NCBI RefSeq assembly: GCF_019345465.1
Contig: NZ_JAHKRC010000008.1
Span: forward strand, 1 to 64,000
From: Pseudomonas sp. NKUCC02_KPG
Lineage (GTDB): Bacteria; Pseudomonadota; Gammaproteobacteria; Pseudomonadales; Pseudomonadaceae
Reading direction: 5' to 3'
Length of the DNA: 64,000 bases
A program made the position numbers and the translations under genes. Position 1 is the stretch's first letter. The number at the start of each line of letters is the position of its first letter. The notes under the pieces were generated by a model. The model was not told the DNA's origin. It saw nothing but the letters and a program-made list of their open reading frames with translations, and made no database searches. Of the stretch, positions 44,921 to 54,746 are shown piece after piece.

Positions 44921-47212
44921 TTACAGCAATTGGAAGCTGTTTTGCTGGACGTTTTGCGAATCGAGGCCGATCTGCACGTTGAATTCACCCGGTTCTGCGG
45001 CGTACTTCAATTGTGCGTTATAGAACTTCAAGTCGTTCTCGTCGATGTTGAACTGCACCACCTTTTCCTCGCCAGGCTGGAGCATGATCTTCTGGAAGTT
45101 TTTCAGTTCCTTGAGCGGACGGCTCATGGACGCGGTGACGTCCTGGATATACAGCTGAACCACTGTTTCGCCAGCACGCTTGCCGGTGTTTTTGACGGTC
45201 ACGCTGGCCGTCAGGGTGGCACCCGGCTTCAAGGTCTTGGCCGACAGGCTGACATCCGACAGGCTGAAGTCGGTGTAGCTCAGGCCATAGCCAAACGGGT
45301 ACAGCGGGCTGTTGGGCTCATCGAAATACTGCGAGGTGTAGTTGCCCGGCTTGCCCGGCGTGAACGGTCGGCCAATGCTCAGGTGGCTGTAATAAGTCGG
45401 AATCTGACCAACCGAGCGCGGGAAGGTAATCGGCAATTTGCCGGACGGGTTGTAGTCGCCGAACAGCACGTCAGCGATTGCATTACCGCCTTCGGTGCCG
45501 CTGAACCAGGTTTCCAGCACTGCGTCGGCCTGTTGCTGTTGTACATAAATCGACAGCGGCCGGCCGTTCATCAACACCAGCACCAACGGCTTGCCCGTAG
45601 CCTTTAGCGCTGTAATCAGGGCGCGCTGGCTGGCAGGAATGTCGAGGTTGGTGCGGCTTGATGATTCGTGGGACATGCCCCGCGACTCGCCCACCACGGC
45701 AACCACCACATCTGCCTGCTGTGCTGCCTTGACCGCTTCGTCAATCATCACCTGCGCCGGGCGCGGATCATTGACCACTTCGGGTGCATCGAAGTTGAGG
45801 AAGTTGAGGTAGTCGACGATTTTCTGGTCGTCAGTGATGTTGGCGCCACGGGCATAGATCAAGTTGCCCTGTTCGCCGAGTGCGTTGCGCATGCCGTCGT
45901 ATACGGTGACAGATTGTGCTGGCTGACCGGCCGCCGCCCAACTGCCCATGATGTCAATCGGGGCCTTGGCCAGCGGGCCAACCAGCGCGATGCGCGCCTC
46001 TTTTTTCAGCGGCAGGGTTTCAGACTGGTTTTTCAGCAGCACCAGGCTCTTGCGCGCCACTTCACGGGCTTCGCTGCGATGCAGGCGACTGTCGGCCTTG
46101 GTATCGACCGGATCGTCTTCAGCCTTGCCGATCCGCAGGTACGGGTCGCCAAACAGGCCCATGTCGTATTTGGCGCCAAGCACCTCACGCACCGCGTTAT
46201 CCAGATCGCTTTGCGGCACTTCGCCGGACTTGAGCAGGCCGGGCAACTCCTCACCGTAGGCCTTGTCGTTCATGCTCATGTCGATACCGGCCTTGATCGC
46301 CAGCTTGGCGGCCTCCCGGCTGTCCTTGGCCACACCATGCTTGATCAACTCGATGATTGCGCCGTGGTCGCTGACAGCAACGCCTTTAAAGCCCCAGTCC
46401 TTGCGCAGCAAATCCTGCATCAGCCACATGTTCGAGGTGGCCGGTATGCCATTGATCGAGTTCAGGGCCACCATCACGCTGCCGGCGCCGGCTTCAATCG
46501 CTGCATGGTAGGGCGGCAGATAGTCCTGGAACATGCGTGTCGGGCTCATGTCCACCGTGTTGTAGTCCCGGCCGCCTTCCACTGCGCCATACAGGGCGAA
46601 GTGTTTGACGCTGGCCATGATGTTGCCGGGCAGGGCCGGTGACGCGCCCTGATAGGCCTGCACCATGACCCTGGCGATGCGCGAGACCAGGTAAGTGTCT
46701 TCACCAAAGCCCTCGGAGGTACGGCCCCAGCGCGGGTCGCGGGCGATATCCACCATGGGTGCGAAGGTCAGGTCGATACTGTCGGCGCTGGCTTCCTTGG
46801 CGGCCACGCGACCGCTCAGGCCGATGGCATCCATGTCCCAGCTGGAGGCCAGGGCCAGGCTGATCGGGAAAATAGTGCGATGGCCATGGATCACGTCGTA
46901 CGCAAAAAACATCGGGATCTTCAGACGGCTGCGCATGGCAGCGTCTTGCATCGGGCGGTTTTCGTCACGGCTGATGGAGTTGAAGGTGCCACCGATACGG
47001 CCTGCGGCGATTTCCTTGCGGATCATCTCGCGGGGCATTTCCGGGCCGATGCTGATCAGGCGTAATTGGCCGATCTTTTCATCGACAGTCATTTTCTTCA
47101 GCAGGTCAGCGACGAACACGTCTTTAGGCGGGAGCGGGGCCGCAGGGGTTTGAGCCCACACGGTGTGACTGGCCAGGCTGATGACAATGCCCAGCAAACA
47201 CATTTTTCTCAT
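44921..47212 (-). CDS. bglX: Periplasmic beta-glucosidase BglX (GH3)
   Basis: A 763-residue glycoside hydrolase of family 3. A signal peptide (MRKMCLLGIVISLASHTVWA) precedes the GH3 barrel (GTFNSIS, FAPMVDIARDPRWGRTSEGF), with the nucleophile Asp in GVAVSDHGAI, then the GH3 C-terminal and a fibronectin III-like domain. It hydrolyses beta-glucosides and may process osmoregulated glucans. It stands alone and diverges from the lemA gene. Confidence 0.93.
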   Translation of the reverse strand: MRKMCLLGIVISLASHTVWAQTPAAPLPPKDVFVADLLKKMTVDEKIGQLRLISIGPEMPREMIRKEIAAGRIGGTFNSISRDENRPMQDAAMRSRLKIPMFFAYDVIHGHRTIFPISLALASSWDMDAIGLSGRVAAKEASADSIDLTFAPMVDIARDPRWGRTSEGFGEDTYLVSRIARVMVQAYQGASPALPGNIMASVKHFALYGAVEGGRDYNTVDMSPTRMFQDYLPPYHAAIEAGAGSVMVALNSINGIPATSNMWLMQDLLRKDWGFKGVAVSDHGAIIELIKHGVAKDSREAAKLAIKAGIDMSMNDKAYGEELPGLLKSGEVPQSDLDNAVREVLGAKYDMGLFGDPYLRIGKAEDDPVDTKADSRLHRSEAREVARKSLVLLKNQSETLPLKKEARIALVGPLAKAPIDIMGSWAAAGQPAQSVTVYDGMRNALGEQGNLIYARGANITDDQKIVDYLNFLNFDAPEVVNDPRPAQVMIDEAVKAAQQADVVVAVVGESRGMSHESSSRTNLDIPASQRALITALKATGKPLVLVLMNGRPLSIYVQQQQADAVLETWFSGTEGGNAIADVLFGDYNPSGKLPITFPRSVGQIPTYYSHLSIGRPFTPGKPGNYTSQYFDEPNSPLYPFGYGLSYTDFSLSDVSLSAKTLKPGATLTASVTVKNTGKRAGETVVQLYIQDVTASMSRPLKELKNFQKIMLQPGEEKVVQFNIDENDLKFYNAQLKYAAEPGEFNVQIGLDSQNVQQNSFQLL

Positions 47213-47454
47213 TGGATTCTTCTGCGCAGCCGCTCACTTGAAGCGAGGGAAGCCCACGCTTGTGCAGCGATATTGTTCTGGGGAGGTATCAGGAGTACTC
47301 GAATTAAAGAATTGACCTACCTTTAGAACGGAGTATTCCTGAATGGTAGGCAGTCTTTTAGCTGATTCGTCGCGTGCAATCCAGTATTGCAGGGAGTTTT
47401 TAGGCGTGGTGTGTGGTCAATAACCAAATGTCGTTATTTCGGAGCGTCACAAGC

Positions 47455-48063
47455 ATGGGAATACAAAACGTTAGAGTTGTGGGCTGGAAAGTGATCGCCC
47501 TGCTGGCCTTGAGCAGCCTGCTGGCGGGGTGCGGGATCAACACCATTCCGACCCTGGACGAGCAGGTCAAGGCGGCCTGGTCGCAAGTGCAGAACCAGTA
47601 TCAGCGTCGCTCGGACCTGATCCCCAACCTGGTCGAAACGGTCAAGGGCGCGGCCAAGCAGGAGCAAGCCACCTTGACGGCGGTGATTGAGGCGCGGGCC
47701 AAGGCGACTTCGATCCAGGTCGACGCCAGCACCCTGAACAATCCCGAAAAACTCAAGCAGTTCCAGGAAGCGCAGAACCAGCTCACGGGAGCCTTGAGTC
47801 GATTGATGGTGGTGTCCGAGCGTTACCCGGACCTCAAGTCGAACCAGAACTTCCTCTCGCTGCAGTCACAACTTGAAGGCACGGAAAACCGCATCAGCGT
47901 GGCCCGTCGCGACTTTATCCTTGCGGTAGAGCGCTACAACACTGAAATCCGCACCTTTCCGGGGCGTTTGTGGCATGCGGTGATGTACAGCGACCTGCCA
48001 GTACGCTCGACCTTTGAAGCCACCACCCCGGACGCCGACAAAGCGCCTGAAGTGAAGTTCTAA
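47455..48063 (+). CDS. LemA family lipoprotein
   Basis: A 202-residue protein. LSSLLAGC is a lipobox, with Cys at about residue 24 for lipidation. The LemA fold follows (EQVKAAWSQVQNQYQRRSDLIPNLVETVKG). ATG 47455 is preferred to the frame opening at 47413 because CGGAGCG lies upstream. It heads a set with two TPM-domain genes, a widely conserved arrangement whose cellular role is not settled. Confidence 0.9.
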   Translation: MGIQNVRVVGWKVIALLALSSLLAGCGINTIPTLDEQVKAAWSQVQNQYQRRSDLIPNLVETVKGAAKQEQATLTAVIEARAKATSIQVDASTLNNPEKLKQFQEAQNQLTGALSRLMVVSERYPDLKSNQNFLSLQSQLEGTENRISVARRDFILAVERYNTEIRTFPGRLWHAVMYSDLPVRSTFEATTPDADKAPEVKF

Positions 48064-48079
48064 TTGCTTGTGTGATGTT

Positions 48080-48170
48080 GTAGTCGCTGCCGCAGGCTGC
48101 GAAGGTTTGCGGAGCAAACCGTTTCCTCAAAGACCCTGCGAACCCCTTCGCAGCCTGCGGCAGCGACTAC
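48080..48170. repeat. Second REP-like family element
   Basis: GTAGTCGCTGCCGCAGGCTG and the inverse CAGCCTGCGGCAGCGACTAC enclose the inner hairpin GGTTTGCGGAGCAAACC. It lies between lemA and the first TPM gene, so a transcript of the set would carry it. Confidence 0.88.
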
Positions 48171-48200
48171 AAGAGTCCGGGCTTTAATATCGAGGTAGCG

Positions 48201-48941
48201 ATGCGCTTATCAAGACCGGGGCTTGGCCTGTTGCTGTGGCTCTTTATAGCCACGGCCCAGGCACTGACCTTTCCCGCGCTCAGCGGGCGGGTGGTGGATG
48301 ACGGGCAAATGCTTGATCCCGCCACTCGCCAGCAATTGACGCAAACCCTGCAAGCCCACGAAAAAGCCACCGGCGAGCAAGTGGTGGTGGTCACGGTGCC
48401 CGACCTGCAAGGCACCCCGATTGAAGACTTCGGCTACCAGTTGGGTCGCGCCTGGGGCATCGGCCAAAAGGACAAAAACAACGGCGCCTTGCTGATCGTG
48501 GCCCGTGACGACCGCAAGTTGCGCATCGAGGTCGGCTATGGCCTGGAAGATCGGCTCACTGACGCCCAGTCCTCTGTGATCATCAATCAGGTCATCACTC
48601 CGGCCTTCAAGGCAGGGAACTACAACCAGGGGATCAGCGACGGTGTCGGCGCCATCCTGCAGGTATTGGGCGGTGCTCCCTTGGCCGAACCGGCCTACGC
48701 CACCGGGCAGGGCGGCAGCAATGATTTCATGGCTGAGCACCCGGGCGTGGTTGTGCTGCTATTTATACTGTTTGTGCTGATTGTCGCTGCCTGCCAGTTC
48801 CTGGGCATCTGCCACTCGGGCGGTGGCGGTGGTTCGCGCTCGGGCGGTTTTGGGGGTGGCGGGTTCGGAGGAGGCGGTGGCGGAGGTTTTCGCGGCGGCG
48901 GTGGCAGCTTTGGCGGCGGCGGGGCCTCAGGCGGCTGGTAA
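48201..48941 (+). CDS. TPM-domain membrane protein with glycine-rich tail
   Basis: A 246-residue protein. A signal segment (GLLLWLFIATAQA) precedes the TPM domain (GRVVDDGQMLDPATRQQLTQ, GYGLEDRLTDAQSSVII), then one membrane helix (VVVLLFILFVLIVAACQFLG) and a 50-residue Gly/Ser/Phe-rich tail. TPM proteins have been linked to photosystem or envelope quality control; the bacterial role is unclear. Confidence 0.88.
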   Translation: MRLSRPGLGLLLWLFIATAQALTFPALSGRVVDDGQMLDPATRQQLTQTLQAHEKATGEQVVVVTVPDLQGTPIEDFGYQLGRAWGIGQKDKNNGALLIVARDDRKLRIEVGYGLEDRLTDAQSSVIINQVITPAFKAGNYNQGISDGVGAILQVLGGAPLAEPAYATGQGGSNDFMAEHPGVVVLLFILFVLIVAACQFLGICHSGGGGGSRSGGFGGGGFGGGGGGGFRGGGGSFGGGGASGGW

Positions 48942-48968
48942 TTCATTTTTCAACGAGTATCGAGACTT

Positions 48969-49583
48969 ATGGCTTTATTAACTCCAGAGCAACAGCGGCA
49001 GGTCGAAGAAGCCGTCACCCGTGCCGAATTGCACACCGACGCCGAAATCGTCACCGTGCTGGCTCCCCGTGCCGACGACTACAGCTACATCCCCTTGCTG
49101 TGGGCCAGCCTCATCGCCCTGGTGGTGCCCGCTGTGGTGCACTTTTTAAACAGCGGGCTGACGACTTACACGCTGCTGATGCTGCAGTGGGCCAGCTTTG
49201 TCTTCCTTAGTCTGATCTTTCGCCTCCCGGCCATCACCACCCGGCTCATTCCGCCCCGTGTGCGGCACTGGCGCGCGAGTAATCTGGCCCGACGCCAGTT
49301 TCTCGAACAGAAACTGCATCACACGGCGGGGCGCACCGGCGTGCTGATTTTTGTCAGTGAGGCTGAGCGTTATGTCGAAATCCTGGTAGACGAAGGCATC
49401 TCGCGTCATCTGGACAACAGCGACTGGGGCACCATCGTTAACGACTTCGTGCGGCGCGTGGCGCTGGGGCATACGGCAGAGGGCTTTATTACCTGCATCG
49501 ATGCCTGTGCCGAAGTGCTCAAACAGCATGTGCCCAAGACGCAGACACGTAATCAATTACCGAATCGGTTGGTGATGTTGTAA
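48969..49583 (+). CDS. Second TPM-domain membrane protein
   Basis: A 204-residue protein starting MALLTPEQQRQVEEAVTRAE, with two hydrophobic segments (IPLLWASLIALVVPAVVHFL and LLMLQWASFVFLSLIF) and a TPM-like region (TGVLIFVSEAERYVEILVD). It follows the first TPM gene by 27 bases and completes the LemA-TPM-TPM set. Confidence 0.85.
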   Translation: MALLTPEQQRQVEEAVTRAELHTDAEIVTVLAPRADDYSYIPLLWASLIALVVPAVVHFLNSGLTTYTLLMLQWASFVFLSLIFRLPAITTRLIPPRVRHWRASNLARRQFLEQKLHHTAGRTGVLIFVSEAERYVEILVDEGISRHLDNSDWGTIVNDFVRRVALGHTAEGFITCIDACAEVLKQHVPKTQTRNQLPNRLVML

Positions 49584-49689
49584 TTGCCGCTGTCTGAAAT
49601 AACTCCGTGCCCCCGGCGGCCAACACGCCTAAAATGGCCGCCATTCGTTTTTTGATTTCCCCTCCTGCACCCCCGAGGCACCTTTTTCA

Positions 49690-50907
49690 ATGTCAGTGAC
49701 TGCTACCACCGCCGCGTCTGTGCCGGATCATCGTGCGCAATTTTTGAGCCTGCTGGAAACCGGCCTGGCCCAGAACTCCTTTATCAAGCTGGTCCTGGCC
49801 AAGTACGTGGGTGCTGAAGCCGAGCTGCAGCGGATCATCATCAAGCAGGTCACGGTCAAGGATCAGGCCTGCCTGTCGTTTGTGTATCGCTACAAAACCC
49901 GTGACATCACCAAGAACTTCCCGCTGCAAGAGGGCGTGGCCAACATTGCCGAGCTGCTGCCGGAAGCGTTCAAGAACGCACATTTGTTGACCCTGACCGA
50001 CGAAGTGCAGCTGGAATACAGCAAAAAAGGCAAAAGCTCGCTGTTCAAAGGCAAAAGCCAGCAAGAGCGGGAAGTGCCGTCGGCCGAGCACAACCGTGAA
50101 AAGAACCGCTTTGTGGATCTGACTCGGCCGTTTCTGGCTGATCTGGGCGTGACCAACAAGCAGCAAGAACTGATCCCGGCGATGTCGCGCAAGTGGAAGC
50201 AGATCAACAAGTTTATCGAGGTGTTTTCCCACGCCCTGAGTAACTCGCCCCTCAAGCTGGATCAACCGGTCAAGGTGGTGGATTTTGGTTCGGGCAAGGG
50301 TTATCTGACGTTTGCCATCCACGATTACCTGCGCCACAGCCTGCAAGCCGAAGGCCTGGTGACCGGGGTTGAGTTGCGCGAAGACATGGTCACGCTGTGC
50401 AACAACGCCGCTCAGCGCCTCGAACATCCGGGCCTGACGTTCCAGCATGGTGATGTGCGCAGTTTTGCGCCGACCCCGATCGACGTAATGATCGCGCTGC
50501 ATGCCTGCGACATTGCCACCGACTACGCCATCCATATGGGGATTCGCTCCGGGGCTGCGATCATCATGTGTTCGCCGTGCTGCCATAAGCAGATCCGCCT
50601 GCAAATCCAGAGCCCGGCATTGCTCAAGCCGATGCTGCAATACGGCCTGCACCTGGGCCAGCAGGCCGAAATGGTCACTGACAGCTTGCGCGCACTGTTC
50701 CTAGAAGCCTGCGGTTATGAAACCAAGGTGTTTGAGTTCATCTCCCTGGAGCACACCAACAAAAACAAGATGATCCTCGCGGTCAAGCGCGCCGAGCCGC
50801 TTGATCCGGCTCAGCTGTTGGTGAAAATCCAGGAGCTCAAGGCGTTCTACAACATCCAGGAACACTGTCTTGAAACGCTGCTGCAGGCCGATGGCTTGCT
50901 GAAATAA
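49690..50907 (+). CDS. SAM-dependent methyltransferase
   Basis: A 405-residue class I methyltransferase. The N-terminal third is charged and of unknown fold; VKVVDFGSGKGYLTFAIHDY is the SAM motif near residue 195, and CSPCCHKQIR lies in the catalytic half. It resembles the Methyltransf_32 group. The substrate is unknown; RNA or protein is possible. It is preceded by CCCCGAGGCA and appears monocistronic. Confidence 0.75.
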   Translation: MSVTATTAASVPDHRAQFLSLLETGLAQNSFIKLVLAKYVGAEAELQRIIIKQVTVKDQACLSFVYRYKTRDITKNFPLQEGVANIAELLPEAFKNAHLLTLTDEVQLEYSKKGKSSLFKGKSQQEREVPSAEHNREKNRFVDLTRPFLADLGVTNKQQELIPAMSRKWKQINKFIEVFSHALSNSPLKLDQPVKVVDFGSGKGYLTFAIHDYLRHSLQAEGLVTGVELREDMVTLCNNAAQRLEHPGLTFQHGDVRSFAPTPIDVMIALHACDIATDYAIHMGIRSGAAIIMCSPCCHKQIRLQIQSPALLKPMLQYGLHLGQQAEMVTDSLRALFLEACGYETKVFEFISLEHTNKNKMILAVKRAEPLDPAQLLVKIQELKAFYNIQEHCLETLLQADGLLK

Positions 50908-51023
50908 GCCTGTAAGTTGCGTCTGGCGGGTACGTAGTACTTGGCTATTACCCGCTTGGGCGCTGAGGGGTTACTTTGGCTACTCTTACTGGCCCAAGGT
51001 CTTACCCCACAGGAGCACGCACC

Positions 51024-51605
51024 ATGGCAGCGAAAAAAATTCTGATGCTGGTCGGCGATTACGTCGAAGACTACGAAGTGATGGTGCCGTTTCAGGCGCT
51101 GTTGATGGTCGGTCATCACGTGCACGCCGTGTGCCCGGGTAAGACCTCTGGCCAAACCGTGCGTACCGCCATCCACGACTTCGAGGGCGACCAGACCTAC
51201 AGCGAAAAACCCGGCCATCTGTTTGCCCTGAATTTCGATTTCGACAAGGTTAAAGCCAGCGATTACGACGCTCTGCTCGTGCCGGGTGGTCGTGCACCGG
51301 AATACCTGCGCTTGAACGAAAAGGTTCTTGAACTGGTTCGTGATTTCGACACGGCGGGCAAGCCGATTGCGGCGGTGTGCCATGGCGCGCAACTGCTGGC
51401 GGCGGCGGGCACGCTTGAAGGACGTGAATGCAGTGCTTATCCGGCGTGTGCACCGGAAGTGCGTCTGGCGGGCGGTACGTATATCGACATCGACGTGACC
51501 AAGGCCCATGTACAGGGCAACCTGGCTACCGCTCCTGCCTGGCCGGCACATCCTGCATGGCTTGCGGCGTTTCTGGGCTTGTTGGGCACCAAGATCACTT
51601 TGTAG
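51024..51605 (+). CDS. DJ-1/PfpI family protein
   Basis: A 193-residue protein with [13 protein letters not shown] containing the nucleophile-elbow Cys and the [10 protein letters not shown] loop. Family members act as glyoxalases, deglycases or proteases; the reaction here is not defined. AGGAGCACGC precedes the ATG. The ribbon-helix-helix gene follows by 15 bases and is probably cotranscribed. Confidence 0.85.
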   Translation: MAAKKILMLVGDYVEDYEVMVPFQALLMVGHHVHAVCPGKTSGQTVRTAIHDFEGDQTYSEKPGHLFALNFDFDKVKASDYDALLVPGGRAPEYLRLNEKVLELVRDFDTAGKPIAAVCHGAQLLAAAGTLEGRECSAYPACAPEVRLAGGTYIDIDVTKAHVQGNLATAPAWPAHPAWLAAFLGLLGTKITL

Positions 51606-51620
51606 GAAGGAGGCGTGACC

Positions 51621-51941
51621 ATGTGTGAACTGTATGTAAAAGCCGATCCGATTCTTTACGAGTCACGTTCGCGCTCATTGCGTATTTGCGGCGTGGTCAC
51701 GACGTTGCGCCTGGAAAACCAGTTCTGGGACATTCTCAGTGAAATCGCCGAAGCAGACGGCATGACCACCAACCAATTGGTGGCCAAGCTGTATGAAGAG
51801 GTCATGGATTATCGCGGCGAAGTGGTCAACTTTGCCTCGTTCCTGCGCGTGAGTTGCACCCGCTACTTGAGCCAGCGCCGGGTGCAGGCGCCGGAGTTGA
51901 GTGTGGTAGCACGTCACAGTAACCGCTCTCTCCCGCAATAG
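51621..51941 (+). CDS. Ribbon-helix-helix domain protein
   Basis: A 106-residue protein of the RHH_4 type (SRSLRICGVVTTLRLENQFW, then EIAEADGMTTNQLVAKLYEE). It may bind DNA as a dimer. ATG 51621 has AAGGAGG seven bases upstream. It follows the PfpI-like gene and may regulate it or itself; its target is unknown. Confidence 0.8.
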   Translation: MCELYVKADPILYESRSRSLRICGVVTTLRLENQFWDILSEIAEADGMTTNQLVAKLYEEVMDYRGEVVNFASFLRVSCTRYLSQRRVQAPELSVVARHSNRSLPQ

Positions 51942-51968
51942 CGCTTGCGGGTGTGAGCGGCACACACC

Positions 51969-52056
51969 TGTGGGAGCCGGGCTTGCCCGCGATGGCGTCG
52001 ACGCGGTGGGCCAGATACACCGTGCAGGCCGAATCGCGAGCAAGCCCGCTCCCACA
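51969..52056. repeat. Paired REP element
   Basis: TGTGGGAGCCGGGCTTGCCC and the inverted REP core (GCGAGCAAGCCCGCTCCCAC) surround a 40-base centre, between two convergent genes. Confidence 0.88.
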
Positions 52057-52079
52057 GAGGGTTTGCCGGATCAGCCAAC

Positions 52080-54626
52080 TCAGAAGAACCGCGTTACGCT
52101 GACCTTGGCATTGCGGCCCTGGCTGTAGGCGTTATCGCCGCTGAGCATCGGGCGAAAGCTGTTATTGAACATATTGTCCAGGGTGAAGTTGACCTCGGTG
52201 CCCTTGAGGTACGGCTGTTGCGGCTTCCAGTTGGCAAACAGGCCCTGCACGTTGTAGCCGTCGTTGTTGTAGTGATCCCAGTAACGGTCACCCAGAACGC
52301 TGATCGGGCTGCTGTAGTAATCGTCGCTCGGTCTGCGGTCTGTTTTACGCACCCATTCTCCCTTCCAGCCAACGCGAGCATCCAGGCTCGGTATTTTGGT
52401 GCCCAGTACGGCAATCCATTTTGGTGCAGGCACGTCTCGGGCCCAGACGTTGGGGCCCCACGGGTTGGTGTAGGCGCCTTCGTGTTTACCCGTCATCCAT
52501 GCGTACGACAGTGAGCCGAACACGTAGGTGGACTCGTAAAAGCTCTCAACCTCAAACCCTTTGATCGTCACACTGCCAATATTGCGGTAGTTGGGCATAT
52601 TGGGGCCGCAGGCTGTGCTCATGCTGACATCGACTGTTTGTGCGGCACAGCCCACACCTGTGGCTTTGAAAATCTCGTCGTCGACGGTGTTGTGGAACAG
52701 GGTGGTGCGCACCAGGGCGTGGTCGCTGTCGCTGAAAATCTGATCAAACGTGGTGATGTTTCCCCCGCGCCAGCCGGTGATGCGCTCGGGATCCAGGCTC
52801 CGGCTGCTGGAGGTGCGGCTGCCAGTGCCCTGGACTTCGTATTGCTCGTCGATCACCGGGGCGCGCCAGGTCTTGCTGTAGTTAACGAACAAGGCTGTTT
52901 TCGGGGTAATTGTCCAGAAGGCCGACAGGCGAGGCGACCAGCCAGTGTAGGTTTTGTCGCTGTAGTCGTGACCCAGTTCCGGATGGTTGTAAAAGGGCGC
53001 GTCGTTTTCCTGACCGCGATTGCGCACATGGTCGTAACGCATGGACGGGGTCAAGGTGAAGTCGCCCCAAGTGATGGCGTCCTGAAGGTAGACGCTGTTG
53101 GTATTGACCTTGCCCCGTGGCATGAAGTTGGGCTGGTAGTGGCCGTAGTTGTACTTCTCTGTTTCGTAATTACCGCCTGGCATCCACATGTCCACATCAC
53201 GCTGATGTCTGCGAAATTGCACGCCGGTGGTCACGGCATGGTCCAGCGGGCCGGTGGCAAACAGACTGATGTTTTCGATCTGCAGCATGTCATCGGTGTA
53301 GCCGGTTTCCATCTTGCGCCCGCCGGTGGTGGGCTGGGTGTGGGCCTGTTCGCTGCGCTTGTCGGTTTGTTCGGTGTTGGAGTGGGAGTACTTGACCTCA
53401 AGGTCTACCAGGGGGTTGTCCAGAGGCTCGTATTTGTATTGGGTCGACCAGGTGGTGTCGATGGTTGAGCGGTTGGACAGGTATCGTCGGGAGGCAATGT
53501 CATAGCCATATTTGGCAATGTTGGCCTTGCTGGGTGGCTCCGGATAGCTGACAGCCGAGAAGGGCACCCACAGGTCATTGTTCGCCCGTGAGTAAGACAT
53601 GCCGACGCGGTGTTCGTCATTGAGTCTCAGGTTGAGCTTGAGCAGTTGCGCGTCCAGATCCTGGGCGGTGTTGGGCAGGCGCTTGGGATTGACCGGGTAC
53701 AGGTTTTTCGGATCGGGCATCGTGTCGGCCAGCTTCATGTTGTCGCCGTCGCGTTTGGTGTAGTACACCAGTGCATCGGCGCGGCCATCTTCGGTGCGGC
53801 CGTACGCGGCACCGCTGTAAACCTGTTGATGATAATTGCTGCTGTAGCCGTACTTGAGCATGGCGCCAACGTCTTTGCCGTCTTCGAGCAAGTCCGGGGC
53901 ATCTTTGGTTTCCATGTGTACGACGCCGGCAAAACCACCATTGCCGGTGTGTATGTCATGGGGGCCTTTTTCTACTTCAAGGCGCTTGATCAGCTCGGGC
54001 TCGATAAAAATCGTGCCCTGTTTGTAGCGCTCAAAGCCGCTTTTGGTCGCGCCATCCACCGTCATTTGAACGTCTTCGGCTTCGCCCATGCCCCAGATAT
54101 TGATGGTCTGACCGCCAGGCTTGAGCGATCCGCCGAGGTTGATGCCCGGCAGTGTGGCCAGCAGGCTGGGGATGTTGTTGGCCTGATACTGATTGATCTG
54201 GGTTTGGGTCATGGTCGATTTGCCGACGCTGCTGGAGTCGACCTCGTTGCCATTACCCACGACGCTGACTGCGCCGAGTTCAAGGCTGTTGCTGGTGGTG
54301 GTGCCGTCTTCCCGAGGCCGGACAACGTAGGTGCGGTCGACCTGGATCAAGCTGAAGTCGGTGCCCTTGAGCAGTAGCTGGATGGCCTGTTGTGGTGTGA
54401 AGTCGCCTTTGAGCGCGGGGGCTTTTATGTTGCGTAGCAGGGCTTCGTCAAACAGCAGCTGGATTTTCGCTTGCTGTGCCACCTCACTCAGTGAGCTGGC
54501 CAGCGATTGTGCCGGCAGCTGCAACTGGAACGACTGGGCATGGGCTTGCAGGCTGATCGCCAGGCAAGCCGCCGCCAGTGTCGGGCGCGCGTAAACGTGC
54601 GAGAAGTGATGTGGTGTGCGAAACAT
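52080..54626 (-). CDS. TonB-dependent outer-membrane receptor with signalling domain, heme-receptor-like
   Basis: An 848-residue receptor. Signal peptide (ACLAISLQAHA), STN signalling domain (about 40-95, LLFDEALLRNIKAPALKGDF), plug domain with VEKGPHDIHTGNGGFAG, then the 22-strand barrel ending VTRFF. It sits after a FecR anti-sigma and ECF sigma gene, so ligand binding would signal to that sigma factor. The plug and barrel, including KTWRAPVIDEQY, resemble HasR-type heme receptors, but the NPNL motif is not clear and no hasA gene follows. Heme is therefore a guess. ATG 54626 is preferred over the frame opening at 54713. Confidence 0.85.
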   Translation of the reverse strand: MFRTPHHFSHVYARPTLAAACLAISLQAHAQSFQLQLPAQSLASSLSEVAQQAKIQLLFDEALLRNIKAPALKGDFTPQQAIQLLLKGTDFSLIQVDRTYVVRPREDGTTTSNSLELGAVSVVGNGNEVDSSSVGKSTMTQTQINQYQANNIPSLLATLPGINLGGSLKPGGQTINIWGMGEAEDVQMTVDGATKSGFERYKQGTIFIEPELIKRLEVEKGPHDIHTGNGGFAGVVHMETKDAPDLLEDGKDVGAMLKYGYSSNYHQQVYSGAAYGRTEDGRADALVYYTKRDGDNMKLADTMPDPKNLYPVNPKRLPNTAQDLDAQLLKLNLRLNDEHRVGMSYSRANNDLWVPFSAVSYPEPPSKANIAKYGYDIASRRYLSNRSTIDTTWSTQYKYEPLDNPLVDLEVKYSHSNTEQTDKRSEQAHTQPTTGGRKMETGYTDDMLQIENISLFATGPLDHAVTTGVQFRRHQRDVDMWMPGGNYETEKYNYGHYQPNFMPRGKVNTNSVYLQDAITWGDFTLTPSMRYDHVRNRGQENDAPFYNHPELGHDYSDKTYTGWSPRLSAFWTITPKTALFVNYSKTWRAPVIDEQYEVQGTGSRTSSSRSLDPERITGWRGGNITTFDQIFSDSDHALVRTTLFHNTVDDEIFKATGVGCAAQTVDVSMSTACGPNMPNYRNIGSVTIKGFEVESFYESTYVFGSLSYAWMTGKHEGAYTNPWGPNVWARDVPAPKWIAVLGTKIPSLDARVGWKGEWVRKTDRRPSDDYYSSPISVLGDRYWDHYNNDGYNVQGLFANWKPQQPYLKGTEVNFTLDNMFNNSFRPMLSGDNAYSQGRNAKVSVTRFF

Positions 54627-54711
54627 GAAATCCCCCGGTGTGGCAACAAAGGCCAAAAAGACATGCGTTAGCAACGCAGACCGGAGGAAGACGCGACAGC
54701 CTGAAAAAACC

Positions 54712-54742
54712 ACATATGCGAATGCAAAATATTCGCATATGT
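54712..54742. terminator. Bidirectional hairpin between anti-sigma and receptor genes
   Basis: ACATATGCGAAT and ATTCGCATATGT form a perfect twelve-base stem with a seven-base loop, with A runs left and T runs right. It follows the FecR stop, so transcripts of sigma/anti-sigma may end here and the receptor use its own promoter between 54627 and 54711. Confidence 0.85.
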
Positions 54743-54746
54743 TTTT

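Noticed and set aside
51969..52056. Inverted repeats considered as a CRISPR fragment
   Set aside because: The units are inverted REP cores with a short centre, not direct repeats with spacers, and no cas gene is present anywhere in the window.
51621..52080. Search for a hemophore gene (hasA) downstream of the TonB receptor
   Set aside because: The downstream interval holds only a paired REP and the convergent ribbon-helix-helix gene; no HasA-like frame is present.
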